A stretch of 64,000 bases of DNA from Xiphydria camelus (taxonomy: Eukaryota; Arthropoda; Insecta; Hymenoptera; Xiphydriidae), in assembly GCA_963678675.1 (NCBI GenBank), contig OY783199.1, positions 26,037,546 through 26,101,545 on the forward strand. The letters run 5' to 3'. Every line of letters starts with the position of its first letter. The first letter of the stretch is position 1. The translations under genes and the position numbers were made by a program. Below, piece after piece: positions 51,201 through 56,702 of the stretch. The notes under the pieces were generated by a model. The model saw only the letters and a list, made by a program, of their open reading frames with translations. It searched no databases and was not told the origin of the DNA.

Positions 51201-52362
51201 CGAACACTACGACCTGGAGAACGCCAGCTCCATCGCTCCCAGCGATATAGACATCGTCTACCACTACAAGGGCTATCGCGACGGCATGAGGAAGTACAAA
51301 GCGACTCCACCGCCCATCGGAAGCTACGCTAATCACCACAAACATACCGGACAACAACACAGACACGCCGGATCTTTTCCACCGCGCGCCATGCCACCAC
51401 CTACCGTGGGCCAGCCCCCCGGACCGGCTCCTAAATTATTACAAAGCACCCCTCTGGCCAGATTATCGCCCAGTAGCGAACTGTCCGCCCAGCAGCCGAG
51501 GATACTCACGCTGCACGACATCAGCGGAAAGCCCCTACAGAGTGCTTTGCTCGCTACCACTTCGTCTTCCGGTGGGGTAGGCAAAGACGCGTTAAATTCC
51601 AATAGCGAGAGGAGTTTGAACTCGCCCATCATGAGTCAGCTATCGGGTTCAACGGCGAGTCGAAAGGCTCCCCAGTCGAACAACGAAAACGTCGACAACG
51701 TGCCCTCGGGTCCGATGGGACTCACCGCCGAGGAGATAGAGCGACTGAACTCGAGACCCAGGACCTCGAGCTTGGTCTCAACCCTGGACGCGGTCAGTTC
51801 GTCGAGCGAGGCCAGGGGACCACCCACCCACGGTCCTCTCCACCTACACAGACGTCATACACCCCCGCCCGAGAGACTGGAGAGAAGGAACTCGTCGACC
51901 ACCGACGAGAGTGGTAACGACAGTTTCACTTGCTCGGAAATAGAGTACGATAATAATTCTCTGGTAGGAGATAAGCGATCAGACAATCTCTTCGGTAAAC
52001 CGGAGGACGAGGAGGTAGCGACGAGGACGAACGAGTCCTCGCAATCCACGAAACCTCCCCTGCCACCGAGCGTGAATTACGACGGTTTTGACAGCTCATT
52101 TCGGGGATCACTGAGCACTCTGGTTGCCTCGGACGACGATCTGTCGACTCACATGGGGGGACTCTATCGACCGGCTAATAACGGTTCACCCTCGACCAAT
52201 ACGGCGCTCAGTTGGGACTATCTACTAAACTGGGGACCAAATTTCGAAAGTCTAGTGGGGGTGTTTATAGACATTGCAGAATTACCCGACAGTGCCAATC
52301 GAGTGCCTAGCACTCTTCGATTGCCTGCTACCATACCGAAACCATCGGAAGAATACGTTTAA
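17891..52362 (+). CDS. ft: fat (FAT4-type giant protocadherin), 3' two-thirds of gene, 18 coding exons
   Basis: Atypical giant cadherin: cell-surface partner of Dachsous, receptor of Hippo growth control and planar cell polarity (known for the family). Exons (from splice sites and frame): 17891-18247, 22006-22242, 27529-27918, 28240-28653, 28826-29158, 29538-29715, 43087-43267, 43383-44067, 44181-44525, 44619-47180, 47314-47590, 47901-48182, 48271-48575, 48664-48929, 49005-49448, 49594-49963, 50032-50250, 50335-52362. Joined length is 9,873 nt, exactly 3,291 codons. Seen in order: 18 cadherin repeats (residues about 15-1920), degenerate cadherin-like stretch, EGF x4, LamG, EGF, LamG, TM 2758-2783, tail to 3290. 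The tail motif SSIAPSDIDIVYHYK, NDSFTCSEIEYD and WDYLLNWGPNFESLV mark Ft/FAT4 rather than Kugelei/FAT1-3 or Dachsous. Drosophila Ft has 34 repeats, so about 15 N-terminal repeats lie upstream of the window. Confidence 0.93.
18976..19549. mobile_element. foldback element, 574 bp
   Basis: Inverted arms of about 240-265 bp: the left arm begins GTCCGTCAGATAGTGACAG and the right arm ends CTGTCACTATCTGACGGTC; both carry the same segment with CATTCGTAAATTTCCC. Flanked by TA (18,974-18,975; 19,550-19,551). The middle is a smaller inverted pair around AATGATTAATTAATAAAACC. No transposase frame; the matching open frames on both strands are only the arms read twice. Confidence 0.8.
20179..20500 (-). pseudogene. 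mariner transposon deletion derivative
   Basis: Inverted ends GAGTGAAAAGTCCGATACTT. On the minus strand the interior reads FHHDNAPAHSSAVATAKLVD, which holds the second catalytic Asp of mariner (D,D34D) transposase. It then jumps to FxDLEKNYFSEGLTKIE and RRTKCTERKGDYVEN-stop, the C-terminus of the same protein. The N-terminal two-thirds and the last catalytic Asp region are deleted and the frame is broken, so it cannot be active. Confidence 0.8.
22006..22242 (+). CDS. ft: ft visible exon 2 (cadherin repeat v2, N-terminal part)
   Basis: 79 codons, phase 0-0. Acceptor ctttcag, donor CAG|GTGAGT. Begins with VTDTNDNAPAF, the linker closing v1, and runs through PENAPRG, ATDADAEGPNS and LNPSTGVFTLTASLDYEQ. 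It ends directly after the LDYE motif, so v2 is finished by the next exon. Confidence 0.92.
23590..24860. repeat. tandem array of roughly 320-bp palindromic repeat (family F), about four units
   Basis: The phrase CCACCCTATCTTATGTATTTT recurs at 23,926, 24,247 and 24,567 (spacings 321 and 320). Each unit consists of two inverted repeats: one around GAGATTTCGATTTT/AAAATCGAAATCTC, the other around CTGATATCTTA and its complement. Outer units are more diverged. Non-coding. Confidence 0.8.
26590..27080. repeat. AT-rich block in GC-rich intron, probable unidentified insertion
   Basis: About 490 bp with much lower GC than both flanks. No clear inverted ends or family resemblance to the other elements here. 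Composition alone suggests an insertion. Confidence 0.3.
27529..27918 (+). CDS. ft: ft visible exon 3 (end of v2, cadherin repeat v3)
   Basis: 130 codons, phase 0-0. Acceptor gttctcag, donor CAG|GTTCGT. It finishes v2 (VQHYILVVQATDGG, VVDLNDNSPIF) and encodes v3 (VPENTTVG, AQDLDSGDNG, HLDRETRPLYNLVLSATD). The donor is followed 31 nt later by a hairpin MITE. Confidence 0.93.
27950..28144. mobile_element. hairpin MITE family A, copy 2, inside a 321-nt ft intron
   Basis: 195 bp, TA on both sides (27,948-27,949; 28,145-28,146). Same sequence as the copy at 5,457 apart from a few changes; ends CACTGAGAAAAAAAAAG inverted. It fills 61% of its host intron. The right end, tttttttttctcag, resembles a 3' splice site. 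Confidence 0.85.
28240..28653 (+). CDS. ft: ft visible exon 4 (cadherin repeat v4, start of v5)
   Basis: 138 codons, phase 0-0. Acceptor gcgttacag with a poor pyrimidine tract; donor CAG|GTGAGT. Contains linker LLDVNDVAPEF, v4 (IDRDEGRNGYVEYSLED, SPLDRELRPNYTLEVTAKDRG), linker VLDENDNSPVF and the first strand of v5 (YSATVAENASIGASVLQ). Confidence 0.93.
28826..29158 (+). CDS. ft: ft visible exon 5 (cadherin repeat v5, start of v6)
   Basis: 111 codons, phase 0-0. Acceptor cgctgcag, donor CAG|GTAATC. Continues v5 (VSAMDRDEGANGRVRYS, NLNFERKARYHLTVRGED), linker VLDINDNAPVF and the first strand of v6 (YLAHVMENMVPPGGGFVIQ), which carries two extra residues around PPGGG. Confidence 0.93.
29159..29537. 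other. ft: ft intron, 379 nt
   Basis: Nothing but CpG-rich sequence and a short CG dinucleotide tract near 29,217-29,231. Confidence 0.8.
29538..29715 (+). CDS. ft: ft visible exon 6 (middle of cadherin repeat v6)
   Basis: 178 nt, enters in phase 0 and leaves in phase 1. Acceptor cgttgcgcag, donor ACCG|GTAAGC. Encodes YDADTPPYNDQVRYFLKEG, INASTGDIFLLRSLDRE and TLTLVAMDT. Its partner exon is 13.4 kb away; the split glycine codon joins MDT to GSPPLTGSG, giving the normal DxGxP turn of a cadherin repeat. Confidence 0.92.
32149..32407. mobile_element. possible small inverted-terminal element next to the foldback
   Basis: Left end TAACCCTTTAAGTTTTACTGGG; the right end read inverted is TAAACCCTTTGAGGGGCAGAAG. 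AT-rich between. Shared ends are short, so this is tentative. It abuts the foldback element exactly at the latter's TA. Confidence 0.35.
32409..33751. mobile_element. large foldback element with 0.5-kb arms and subterminal repeats
   Basis: 1,343 bp flanked by TA (32,407-32,408; 33,752-33,753). Inverted arms 32,409-32,909 and 33,250-33,751 are nearly identical; termini GTCCGGGAGCCAGCAACG. Each arm has three to four copies of a roughly 30-bp repeat, CTCACTCGCACTCAAGTGCG, near its inner half (32,708-32,820 and 33,340-33,450). A diverged copy of the arm's inner end sits in the centre (about 32,980-33,110). No transposase. Confidence 0.85.
35884..35920. repeat. (CGT)n trinucleotide repeat
   Basis: Interrupted CGT/CTT units within the large ft intron. 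Open frames across it are low-complexity and not taken as coding. Confidence 0.85.
36577..36770. mobile_element. hairpin MITE family G
   Basis: 194 bp, flanked by TA (36,575-36,576; 36,771-36,772). The left arm (gaaaaaatggcgat ... CGGTTTACGAAAGGTATGCC) is complemented by the right arm (GGGCATACTTTTCGTAAACC ... atcgccctttttttc). Non-coding. Confidence 0.7.
40355..40790. repeat. dispersed palindromic repeat family F, one to two units
   Basis: Contains CGCAAAAATCGAAATCTCCG, TTTTTTCGCGCTGATTCTGA and AAAATCATCGATATTTTATA as in the array, plus the closing gtgaaaaatacatg and GGTAGTCGAGCGATCGATTC. Confidence 0.6.
43087..43267 (+). CDS. ft: ft visible exon 7 (end of v6, start of v7)
   Basis: 181 nt, phase 1 in and phase 2 out. 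Acceptor gttttccag, donor TTCG|GTAAGT. Completes v6 (GSPPLTGSGIVRVVVLDV, with a slightly altered linker DVNDHSPEF) and begins v7 (VTENLPAGAW, ATDKDDGPNAKI). Confidence 0.92.
43383..44067 (+). CDS. ft: ft visible exon 8 (cadherin repeats v7-v9 part)
   Basis: 685 nt, phase 2 in and 0 out. Acceptor ggcaaacag, donor GAG|GTAAAG. Completes v7 (DPDTGEVTALEPLDREQ, VRDLNDNAPKF), encodes v8 and most of v9. The v8/v9 linker is HLWEKQLFPSF instead of a DxNDNxPxF motif, so it should not bind calcium normally. Confidence 0.92.
44181..44525 (+). CDS. ft: ft visible exon 9 (end of v9, cadherin repeat v10 part)
   Basis: 115 codons, phase 0-0. Acceptor ttcgcccag, donor GAG|GTTCGT. Completes v9 (SGFDYETAPHYEAWIEVRD, VTDANDNAPTM) and encodes the first part of v10 (APEDEYPPWF, AKDADSGENGQVTYHL, DENTGEINTNAILDREE). 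Confidence 0.92.
44619..47180 (+). CDS. ft: ft visible exon 10, giant exon (end of v10 through v18)
   Basis: 854 codons, phase 0-0. Acceptor ccctcgcag, donor GTG|GTGAGT. An uninterrupted run of eight repeats: end of v10, v11-v17 complete and most of v18. Linkers in order: LDKNDNPPQF, QDVNDNPPEF, VDANNNAPRF, ITGENLHAPTF, LTDINDNPPIF, ITGVNEFYPKF, QDGNDPPEF and LSDVNDNGPIF. Three of these lack normal calcium ligands. The large exon agrees with the few-intron layout usual for the distal ectodomain of insect ft. Confidence 0.95.
47314..47590 (+). CDS. ft: ft visible exon 11 (end of v18, membrane-proximal cadherin-like region)
   Basis: 277 nt, phase 0 in and 1 out. Acceptor tccttcgcgtag, donor CCAG|GTTCGT. 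Ends v18 (VEDSG..., VLDQNDSPSTP) and starts a degenerate cadherin-like unit (VHSFNGQTPLGKIADVHPND, TGDYTCKI), which contains cysteines not found in ordinary repeats. Confidence 0.88.
47591..47900. other. ft: ft intron, 310 nt
   Basis: Ordinary spliceosomal intron between the two parts of the membrane-proximal region; a pyrimidine-rich tract precedes the acceptor. Nothing else seen. Confidence 0.8.
47901..48182 (+). CDS. ft: ft visible exon 12 (membrane-proximal juxta-EGF region)
   Basis: 282 nt, phase 1-1. Acceptor ctccctcag, donor CAAG|GTAACT. Encodes the remainder of the degenerate cadherin-like unit (LGYSLSVSGNDGRHPDVVSK, VRVFRLSASQFLSQHYRALL). The shape matches the last, Ca-independent cadherin-like block before the EGFs in the Fat family. 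Confidence 0.88.
48271..48575 (+). CDS. ft: ft visible exon 13 (EGF1, start of EGF2)
   Basis: 305 nt, phase 1 in and 0 out. Acceptor ctctcttcag, donor CTC|GTGAGT. EGF1 has an enlarged loop (CEHTACENDGTC ... MICKCRDGFTGDRCE) and EGF2 begins at NPCSPNPCLL. Confidence 0.9.
48664..48929 (+). CDS. ft: ft visible exon 14 (EGF2-EGF4)
   Basis: 266 nt, phase 0 in and 2 out. Acceptor tcgctttcag, donor CTGG|GTATGA. EGF2 is completed (FHCTCPAGREGKLCE), EGF3 is whole (CASNPCRNGGSC ... CLCRAGYRGNHCE) and EGF4 starts (CRPNPCLHGGLC). Confidence 0.92.
49005..49448 (+). CDS. ft: ft visible exon 15 (end of EGF4, laminin G 1)
   Basis: 444 nt, phase 2-2. Acceptor cgcgttcag. EGF4 ends in CSCPEGRYGRHCE; laminin G 1 follows (FGFDELSYMSFPAL, TIIFATTKPNALLLYNYGPQ, VVLELVEGRVVFSYGGG-like strand). 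The donor is ACCGG|GTCGGT, weak at +3. A stronger GT sits four bases downstream (TCG|GTATAT) but would need a different acceptor. Confidence 0.82.
49594..49963 (+). CDS. ft: ft visible exon 16 (end of laminin G 1, EGF-like 5)
   Basis: 370 nt, phase 2 in and 0 out. Acceptor ctattttctacag, donor AAG|GTAAGA. Completes LamG 1 (TLNFNNNPLMLGGL, DDLVGCVHSVSINGRAL) and encodes a cysteine-rich EGF-like module (CARSKEDFASICGVSGKC, VACQCDSLTAPNC). An alternative acceptor at 49,551 or 49,552 would add about 14 residues in frame with the alternative donor. Confidence 0.85.
50032..50250 (+). CDS. ft: ft visible exon 17 (laminin G 2, first half)
   Basis: 73 codons, phase 0-0. Acceptor caatcttttag, donor GAG|GTAAAG. 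Encodes the start of LamG 2 (LGLMFRTVKPDGILLYAATN, KHFTSVE). The following 84 nt are also open in frame but are read here as an intron. Confidence 0.8.
50251..50334 (+). other. ft: ft short stop-free intron within laminin G 2
   Basis: 84 nt, starts GTAAAG and ends TTTCACAG after a T-rich tract. It is AT-rich against a GC-rich flank, a multiple of three, and has no stop in the coding frame. Removing it joins HFTSVE to LRNGQLTYAS, the usual LamG strand order; keeping it adds 28 Lys/Phe-rich residues. Confidence 0.75.
50335..52362 (+). CDS. ft: ft visible exon 18, last (laminin G 2 end, TM, intracellular domain)
   Basis: 675 codons plus TAA. Acceptor atttcttcatttcacag. Completes LamG 2 (LRNGQLTYASLLGSP, GHWHNLTLHAYSRGLRLFID, EGCLANFTVNNEVQ), then one membrane helix and the whole cytoplasmic domain, which is encoded without an intron. 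The tail is rich in Ser, Pro, His and Asn outside the conserved blocks. It ends in SEEYV. Confidence 0.95.
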   Translation, partial: LRNGQLTYASLLGSPVNMTGSVEGGLADGHWHNLTLHAYSRGLRLFIDGVLTGDELDSAGVHDFLDPYLSVLFIGGAKRDLYYAYDTIPRSFEGCLANFTVNNEVQPFNGSGSVFMESVYHGKVSLGCRGLIGISAAAAPDPLSIGITLVIVFFVTLLVAILVSFVVFRLRRQNKEKSATSGVNKGNNAIISGNALVGPGSDNIMSRHENTYISDTSDLRGVGHMGPELISKKYKEREINTSEHRPQRPDIIEREVTKSPPIRDEHPPLPPPTQSSLHSHEHNPEPDMPEHYDLENASSIAPSDIDIVYHYKGYRDGMRKYKATPPPIGSYANHHKHTGQQHRHAGSFPPRAMPPPTVGQPPGPAPKLLQSTPLARLSPSSELSAQQPRILTLHDISGKPLQSALLATTSSSGGVGKDALNSNSERSLNSPIMSQLSGSTASRKAPQSNNENVDNVPSGPMGLTAEEIERLNSRPRTSSLVSTLDAVSSSSEARGPPTHGPLHLHRRHTPPPERLERRNSSTTDESGNDSFTCSEIEYDNNSLVGDKRSDNLFGKPEDEEVATRTNESSQSTKPPLPPSVNYDGFDSSFRGSLSTLVASDDDLSTHMGGLYRPANNGSPSTNTALSWDYLLNWGPNFESLVGVFIDIAELPDSANRVPSTLRLPATIPKPSEEYV
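50761..50838 (+). other. ft: ft single transmembrane helix
   Basis: Codes for 26 hydrophobic residues beginning LSIGITLVIVFFVTLL, followed at once by RLRRQNK, a positively charged stop-transfer sequence. This fixes type I topology: cadherin/EGF/LamG outside, 507 residues inside. Confidence 0.95.
51211..51315 (+). other. ft: Ft/FAT4-specific intracellular motif
   Basis: Codes for DLENASSIAPSDIDIVYHYK followed by GYRDGMRKYKATPPP. I recognise this block as shared by insect Ft and vertebrate FAT4 and absent from FAT1-3/Kugelei. It sits in the membrane-proximal half of the tail, where the Hippo-signalling regions of Drosophila Ft map. Confidence 0.85.
51721..51957 (+). other. ft: Second conserved Ft/FAT4 intracellular region
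   Basis: Two short blocks: LTAEEIERLNSRPRTSS (51,721 onward) and NDSFTCSEIEYDNN (51,916-51,957). Both align by eye with blocks in the FAT4 tail, in the same order. The region between is Ser-rich and likely disordered. Confidence 0.75.
52204..52359 (+). other. ft: C-terminal Ft/FAT4 block and acidic-aromatic C-terminus
   Basis: ALSWDYLLNWGPNFESLVGV, then FIDIAELPD, near the end of the tail; the last residues are SEEYV. FAT4 has the same WD(N/Y)LLNWGP block and ends in a comparable E-x-Y-V. A free C-terminal valine suggests a PDZ ligand (inference). Confidence 0.75.
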
Positions 52363-53235
52363 CCGCGGGGAGGTTTGTTCGACGAAATCGAACTCGCCGA
52401 AAGTATTTTGAATAAATCGCCCCGACCGACGCAGTTGGACAAACGTCGGCGTTACGGTAGCTCCGGCCGTTCGATATAGAACGGAAAGCTAAACATCTTG
52501 CCATATAATGTTCCGTAAGACTTTTCCGAGGAAGAGATATGAAAATGTTAGTTTTAATGTTAGGTAACACCTAAGAATTAGCTCTAGGACGTCCCGACAC
52601 CTTGTATCAGGGTGTCTTCGTGTAATTAAATATATATGCAATGCCCTACATCACACAAGGGAGCTGTTGTACGAGGAACTTTATGAGGATGCGAGGGTAC
52701 CGTAATTTCGGATATGCAAAGATTCGCGTCGAGATCGATTCGAACTGGATGTTTGTTTAATTTAACGTTCCGTCTCACTTGGGATCGAATTCTATGCAAA
52801 CACACGAATAGGCTTGTCCGCGATTAAAGAATAAATACGAACGGACAACGCTGTCGATCTTGTAATTCGACCAATTCTCCTTGAAAGGATAAATATAAAA
52901 CGTGAATCGAAATACTAGCCATTGAGAATACTACGTTGCATTCTCGCTTCCGCAATCTTGGCCATGACAGCATCCCCACGAGTTAAATGACGATTGAACG
53001 TCGTTCAGACTGCCAGACTGATTTTATATTCTTTGTAATATAGCCATAAAATCATCCCCGACGATATTTTTCAAGCGTTGTAAATTATAATGTGACTTGT
53101 TTGTAAATATTGTACGTGAGTAATAATTGCGCGAATTGTATAAAGAAGGGCGAGCGTGTATCTGTGTGAAAGTTACAGATGTATGTTGTACCTACGCTAC
53201 CTACCAGATTTGTAATAAACATTTCGTTTATAACA
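52363..53235 (+). other. ft: ft 3' UTR
   Basis: Non-coding, AT-rich sequence after the TAA. AATAAA occurs at 52,830-52,835 and 53,214-53,219; the second precedes a T/G-rich stretch (ttataacagtttatgttgtc) typical of a cleavage site and is the preferred end. Another AATAAA lies at about 53,281. Confidence 0.6.
53214..53219 (+). terminator. ft: probable ft polyadenylation signal
   Basis: AATAAA, 852 nt after the stop codon, followed about 15-30 nt later by a GT-rich element. Confidence 0.55.
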
Positions 53236-54096
53236 GTTTATGTTGTCATTTCCAGCGCGGTCCTTACTGAGAACAAGTGAAATAAAATCAGTGCACGCGC
53301 GTTGCAATCGAAATAAAGGCGCCACTCGTTGAAGCAAAACCAGTTGCGTGTATAAAAGAGGCCCTTTATTAAATTCGGCGAATACAAAAGTCACTCGAAA
53401 GACGAGTGCATAGCCAAACAGATTCAACGCGCTACAATTGGCGTACGTATGAATAATCCGGATCTATCCTAAAATTCGCATAGTTGCACGAAATACGGTT
53501 TTCGCAAACAAAGCGCGTAGACTTAGATAATCGCTTTATCTTCCAACTACCCCGACGCGAAACGTACCGGAGTATCAGACATTCGATATTTTAACGAACC
53601 TTGAGTTACGTGAGTACCTTGTAGTCCGACGACTTAACAGATCTCTAATACTTTCCTAAACTTATGCAGTGAAGGGAAATGAAGGTTCTACATACACACT
53701 TAACCTAATCTATCGTTTTCTTCTTATCTTACTAGACTGGCGTGTATCTTTCTAAGCGGTTTAATCTTCTTTACAAAAAGTCCCAAATATCTTTGCCCGT
53801 TTACGAGTCCATTAAATAGACGAGGAAACATGCATTTTCTGACTTTCCTCTTACAACTAGAATTGCTTAAAGGTTGAGTATAAATATTACAGTTCTTCGC
53901 GTTACATTCATACGCGATATAAAGTCATGGCGCGACATCAATGTGTGAGTATAATTCAGGAAACATTTCTATATCTTAACCTATGAATGCACAAATTTGG
54001 ACTGCAATTATTACGTATTTGGAAAACAATAGTAATATATCAATTTGCATTATAAAAAAATTATATTTGAGCACCAAGCATAACTCTCCTATAAGA

Positions 54097-54102
54097 TTTA
54101 TT
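54097..54102 (-). terminator. candidate polyadenylation signal of the C1orf198 homologue
   Basis: AATAAA on the minus strand (TTTATT on plus), 131 nt past the stop. A second one at 53,365-53,370 would give a much longer 3' UTR reaching close to the ft 3' end. Confidence 0.4.
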
Positions 54103-54232
54103 GTCGTCCATTATGTACATTTAAACTCCAGTAGAGAATTAAAAGTCTTTTGATCGAGCAAACGAACAGTCATGGAAAAACGAGTATAACATACCAGCGA
54201 AAAAATACCGCGCCTTGTGTACTTACCACAAA

Positions 54233-55259
54233 TTACCAGTTATCCAGAAACTCGAAGCCAGTCTTTGGAATACCATCTTCTTGATTCAGTTGCGCAGATT
54301 GAAAGCTGTTGAACGAACTGGGTGTTTCCAATAACGCGGTAGATTCGTCGATGTCGCTGGACTTCGGGCGTGAACTTTTTAGACTGATATTCACTTGACT
54401 CTTGTCACCAGTCTCGTTCTTTTGGGTACTCTTACCCGATGAACTTATTTGCGGCACTAAGCTCTCCATGTCATCGTCGACGTTATTTTGCATCTTCAGA
54501 AGAGAAGTCTTATTGATCAACTTTGTGAAAATATTTTTGGAATTCTCGTCATCCATACGAGTGCTCAGTAAACCGCCGCGATCCGTGTTAGCAAAAACAT
54601 TATCGGTGTAATTCTCTGATTGATAATAACCGAGCTTCTCTGCGGATGGACTCGAAAGACCATAACTATCGTCGATAGGACACTCGTTGCTCTTTTGTAC
54701 TTTCAAAGGACTCGAAAAACAGGGAGATTCTCCTAGAAAGCTCCCTAAGTGTTTTAACTTAGAATCTTCGGAAGTATCCCATAAGTTAAGATTCATTTGA
54801 GACTGAGTCATAAAGGAGAATGGTGCCGAATGCTCGTCCCTCCAACGTAACGTCTGGAAGCAGAACAGAGAGAATCATAAGTCTTACGAACTCAAATTCT
54901 CGCGAGGAATAGTTTTTTTTTTAATTGGCAAATAGGAGAAAACGTATAATACGTGAATATTAACTCACCGATCCAGTATCGTCGATAACATATTTCATTC
55001 CCGTCTGAATGCGTAATTTCGGATAATAATCTGGTAGCTCCTTGGAAGGATCCGATTTCTTCAGTGTATATTTTAAAGCAACCTCGGGTTGAATTATTGT
55101 TTCGTCTATAGCTTGATTTCTTTCCGCTAGACTTAACGTATTCCACAGTCCTTCGTAAGCTTCTTTGGTAGCAGCTACATCCTTTCCGATTCTTTGCGCC
55201 AAGGGATTTATACTGTAGAAGTACTCTTCGGCGACAGAAGACACCGATTCGGCACTCAT
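54233..55259 (-). CDS. C1orf198 homologue (DUF4706 protein), two exons
   Basis: Exon 1 is 55259-54969 (97 codons, donor TCG|GTGAGT), exon 2 is 54853-54233 (206 codons plus TAA, acceptor gcttccag); phase 0 junction; 303 residues. The N-terminal half carries YFYSINPLAQRIGKD, LSLAERNQAIDETIIQP and, across the junction, TLRWRDEHSAPFSF. These match human C1orf198 (YFSSLSPMAR, DEHSAPFSW, about 327 residues). The function is not established in the family. The rest of the protein is Ser/Asn-rich and probably disordered. The start chosen is MSAESVSS, with A at -3; an in-frame ATG four codons upstream (55,271) is possible. Convergent with ft. Confidence 0.85.
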
Positions 55260-56532
55260 TGTAACATACATGTAAATTCACTGCTTTTTAATTTCATCAC
55301 GAAATAGTTGATAATAAAACAACTGCAATTTTCCCTCAAATGTCAATGAGGGTTATGCTTGCTCGCTATCTTATTTCTCTTGATTTTCTTCGAAACATAT
55401 ACATTTCTGAGACACACTACAAAAATTTCGATGAGCACTCGGATGCAGGTGGGTACTTTTAACGTTAATAGCGGTTTTAATATTTTGTATTATTTAATTA
55501 ATATTACTTCGTAGCCAATCACGCGGAACACAAATTTCAGTACATTCATTCTAGGGCACCTGCTTTTAGTGTGCCGCTACTGGTGCCTCTCCCCTCCGCG
55601 CGCTCCCCCCACCATAGGTGCCACCACCGTGCTGGCGCGCGCCTGTCGCACCGCACTCGCTCCTTAGCCGTTGAGTGGTGAGGTCGCGTTGCTCGTGGGC
55701 TCGTTTCGTCTATCGCACGCGTAATACATTGTATGATACTGCAATATTCACCAGTACGGTGCTTTTATTATCACGTTGGTGAAATACTGAACTCATGCGT
55801 CGACGGACAAAGCCGAAATCGAAGTACAGTTACCTCCTAACGCAGCCCGCTATCCGGTCCTCGATACCCACCCTAGTAAGCTTTTTTCAGGTTCCTCCTC
55901 TACTTCATACTATGTAACGCGAACGCGTGCTCTCGCACCAGTCGTCAAATTAATAGCATAGTTTGCGTACGCGATATGAAGATTTTCCGTTTGATGCGTA
56001 ATACAATCCCGCTCATGTGACGCAATTTGGTTTTTCCACGCGAAATATTTTCGAGATCATTCCTGTGAGAGCCGGTTTGACGACGCGTCCACCGATGATT
56101 TTATTTGGATTGCATGCTGTTTCGACAATGATTTCGGACATTCGGGAAATAACTTTTTTATTTCGCATCAATCTTGCATTCCCAAACAGAGTTTCATTCG
56201 AGAACAGGTGGCGAACGAAAAGTGCGTATAGTAGGCACGTTCGCGCCTTTCTCGAGTAGCCATTTTTTTTAGTTTCCACGCAGCCGCGGAGTCAGTGCTT
56301 ACTCCTCCGTAGTTCAATCGTAATGTAATAAAATTTAATCGTGGCGTCGTAACAAAAGTTTTCGCGTGTTTAATTTCTCTCAATACATTCAACGATCAAT
56401 GAGTACGTGCACGGACAAGTCTTATCGCGGCTAGCCTGAGCTGCCATGCAAGCTAGGTTTGTTGATATTTTTTTTGCCGCGCGCTCGACACGGTGTATCC
56501 AGTCTACCTATTCCTTGTGTGTATACAGATGA

Positions 56533-56702
56533 GGTACTCAGGGAACGTGTGAGTGTGAATAAGAATACACGGTGGCCGTATAAGAGCCTCTTTGTTGCAC
56601 ACAAGTTTCTACCCTTCTTAAACTTGTCGAGAGAAGTGTGCAACAGAGAAGCTATCACCGTGAGTTCTCACCCACACTCCTACGTTCCCTGAGTATGTAC
56701 CC
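56533..56702. repeat. intergenic hairpin element
   Basis: The left arm GTACTCAGGGAACGT..GAGTGTG and the right arm CACACTCCTACGTTCCCTGA are inverted; a second nested pair is GTTGCACACAAGTTT and AAACTTG...GTGTGCAAC. About 170 bp, no coding capacity; probably a MITE. Confidence 0.55.

Noticed and set aside
17891..52362. Assignment as kugelei (FAT1-3 type) or dachsous
   Set aside because: The intracellular motifs and the EGFx4-LamG-EGF-LamG order match Ft/FAT4; Dachsous lacks EGF and LamG domains.
56013..56279. 88-codon minus-strand frame with a fairly normal amino-acid mix
   Set aside because: No recognisable domain, no splice partners and an equally long frame on the other strand; kept as intergenic.
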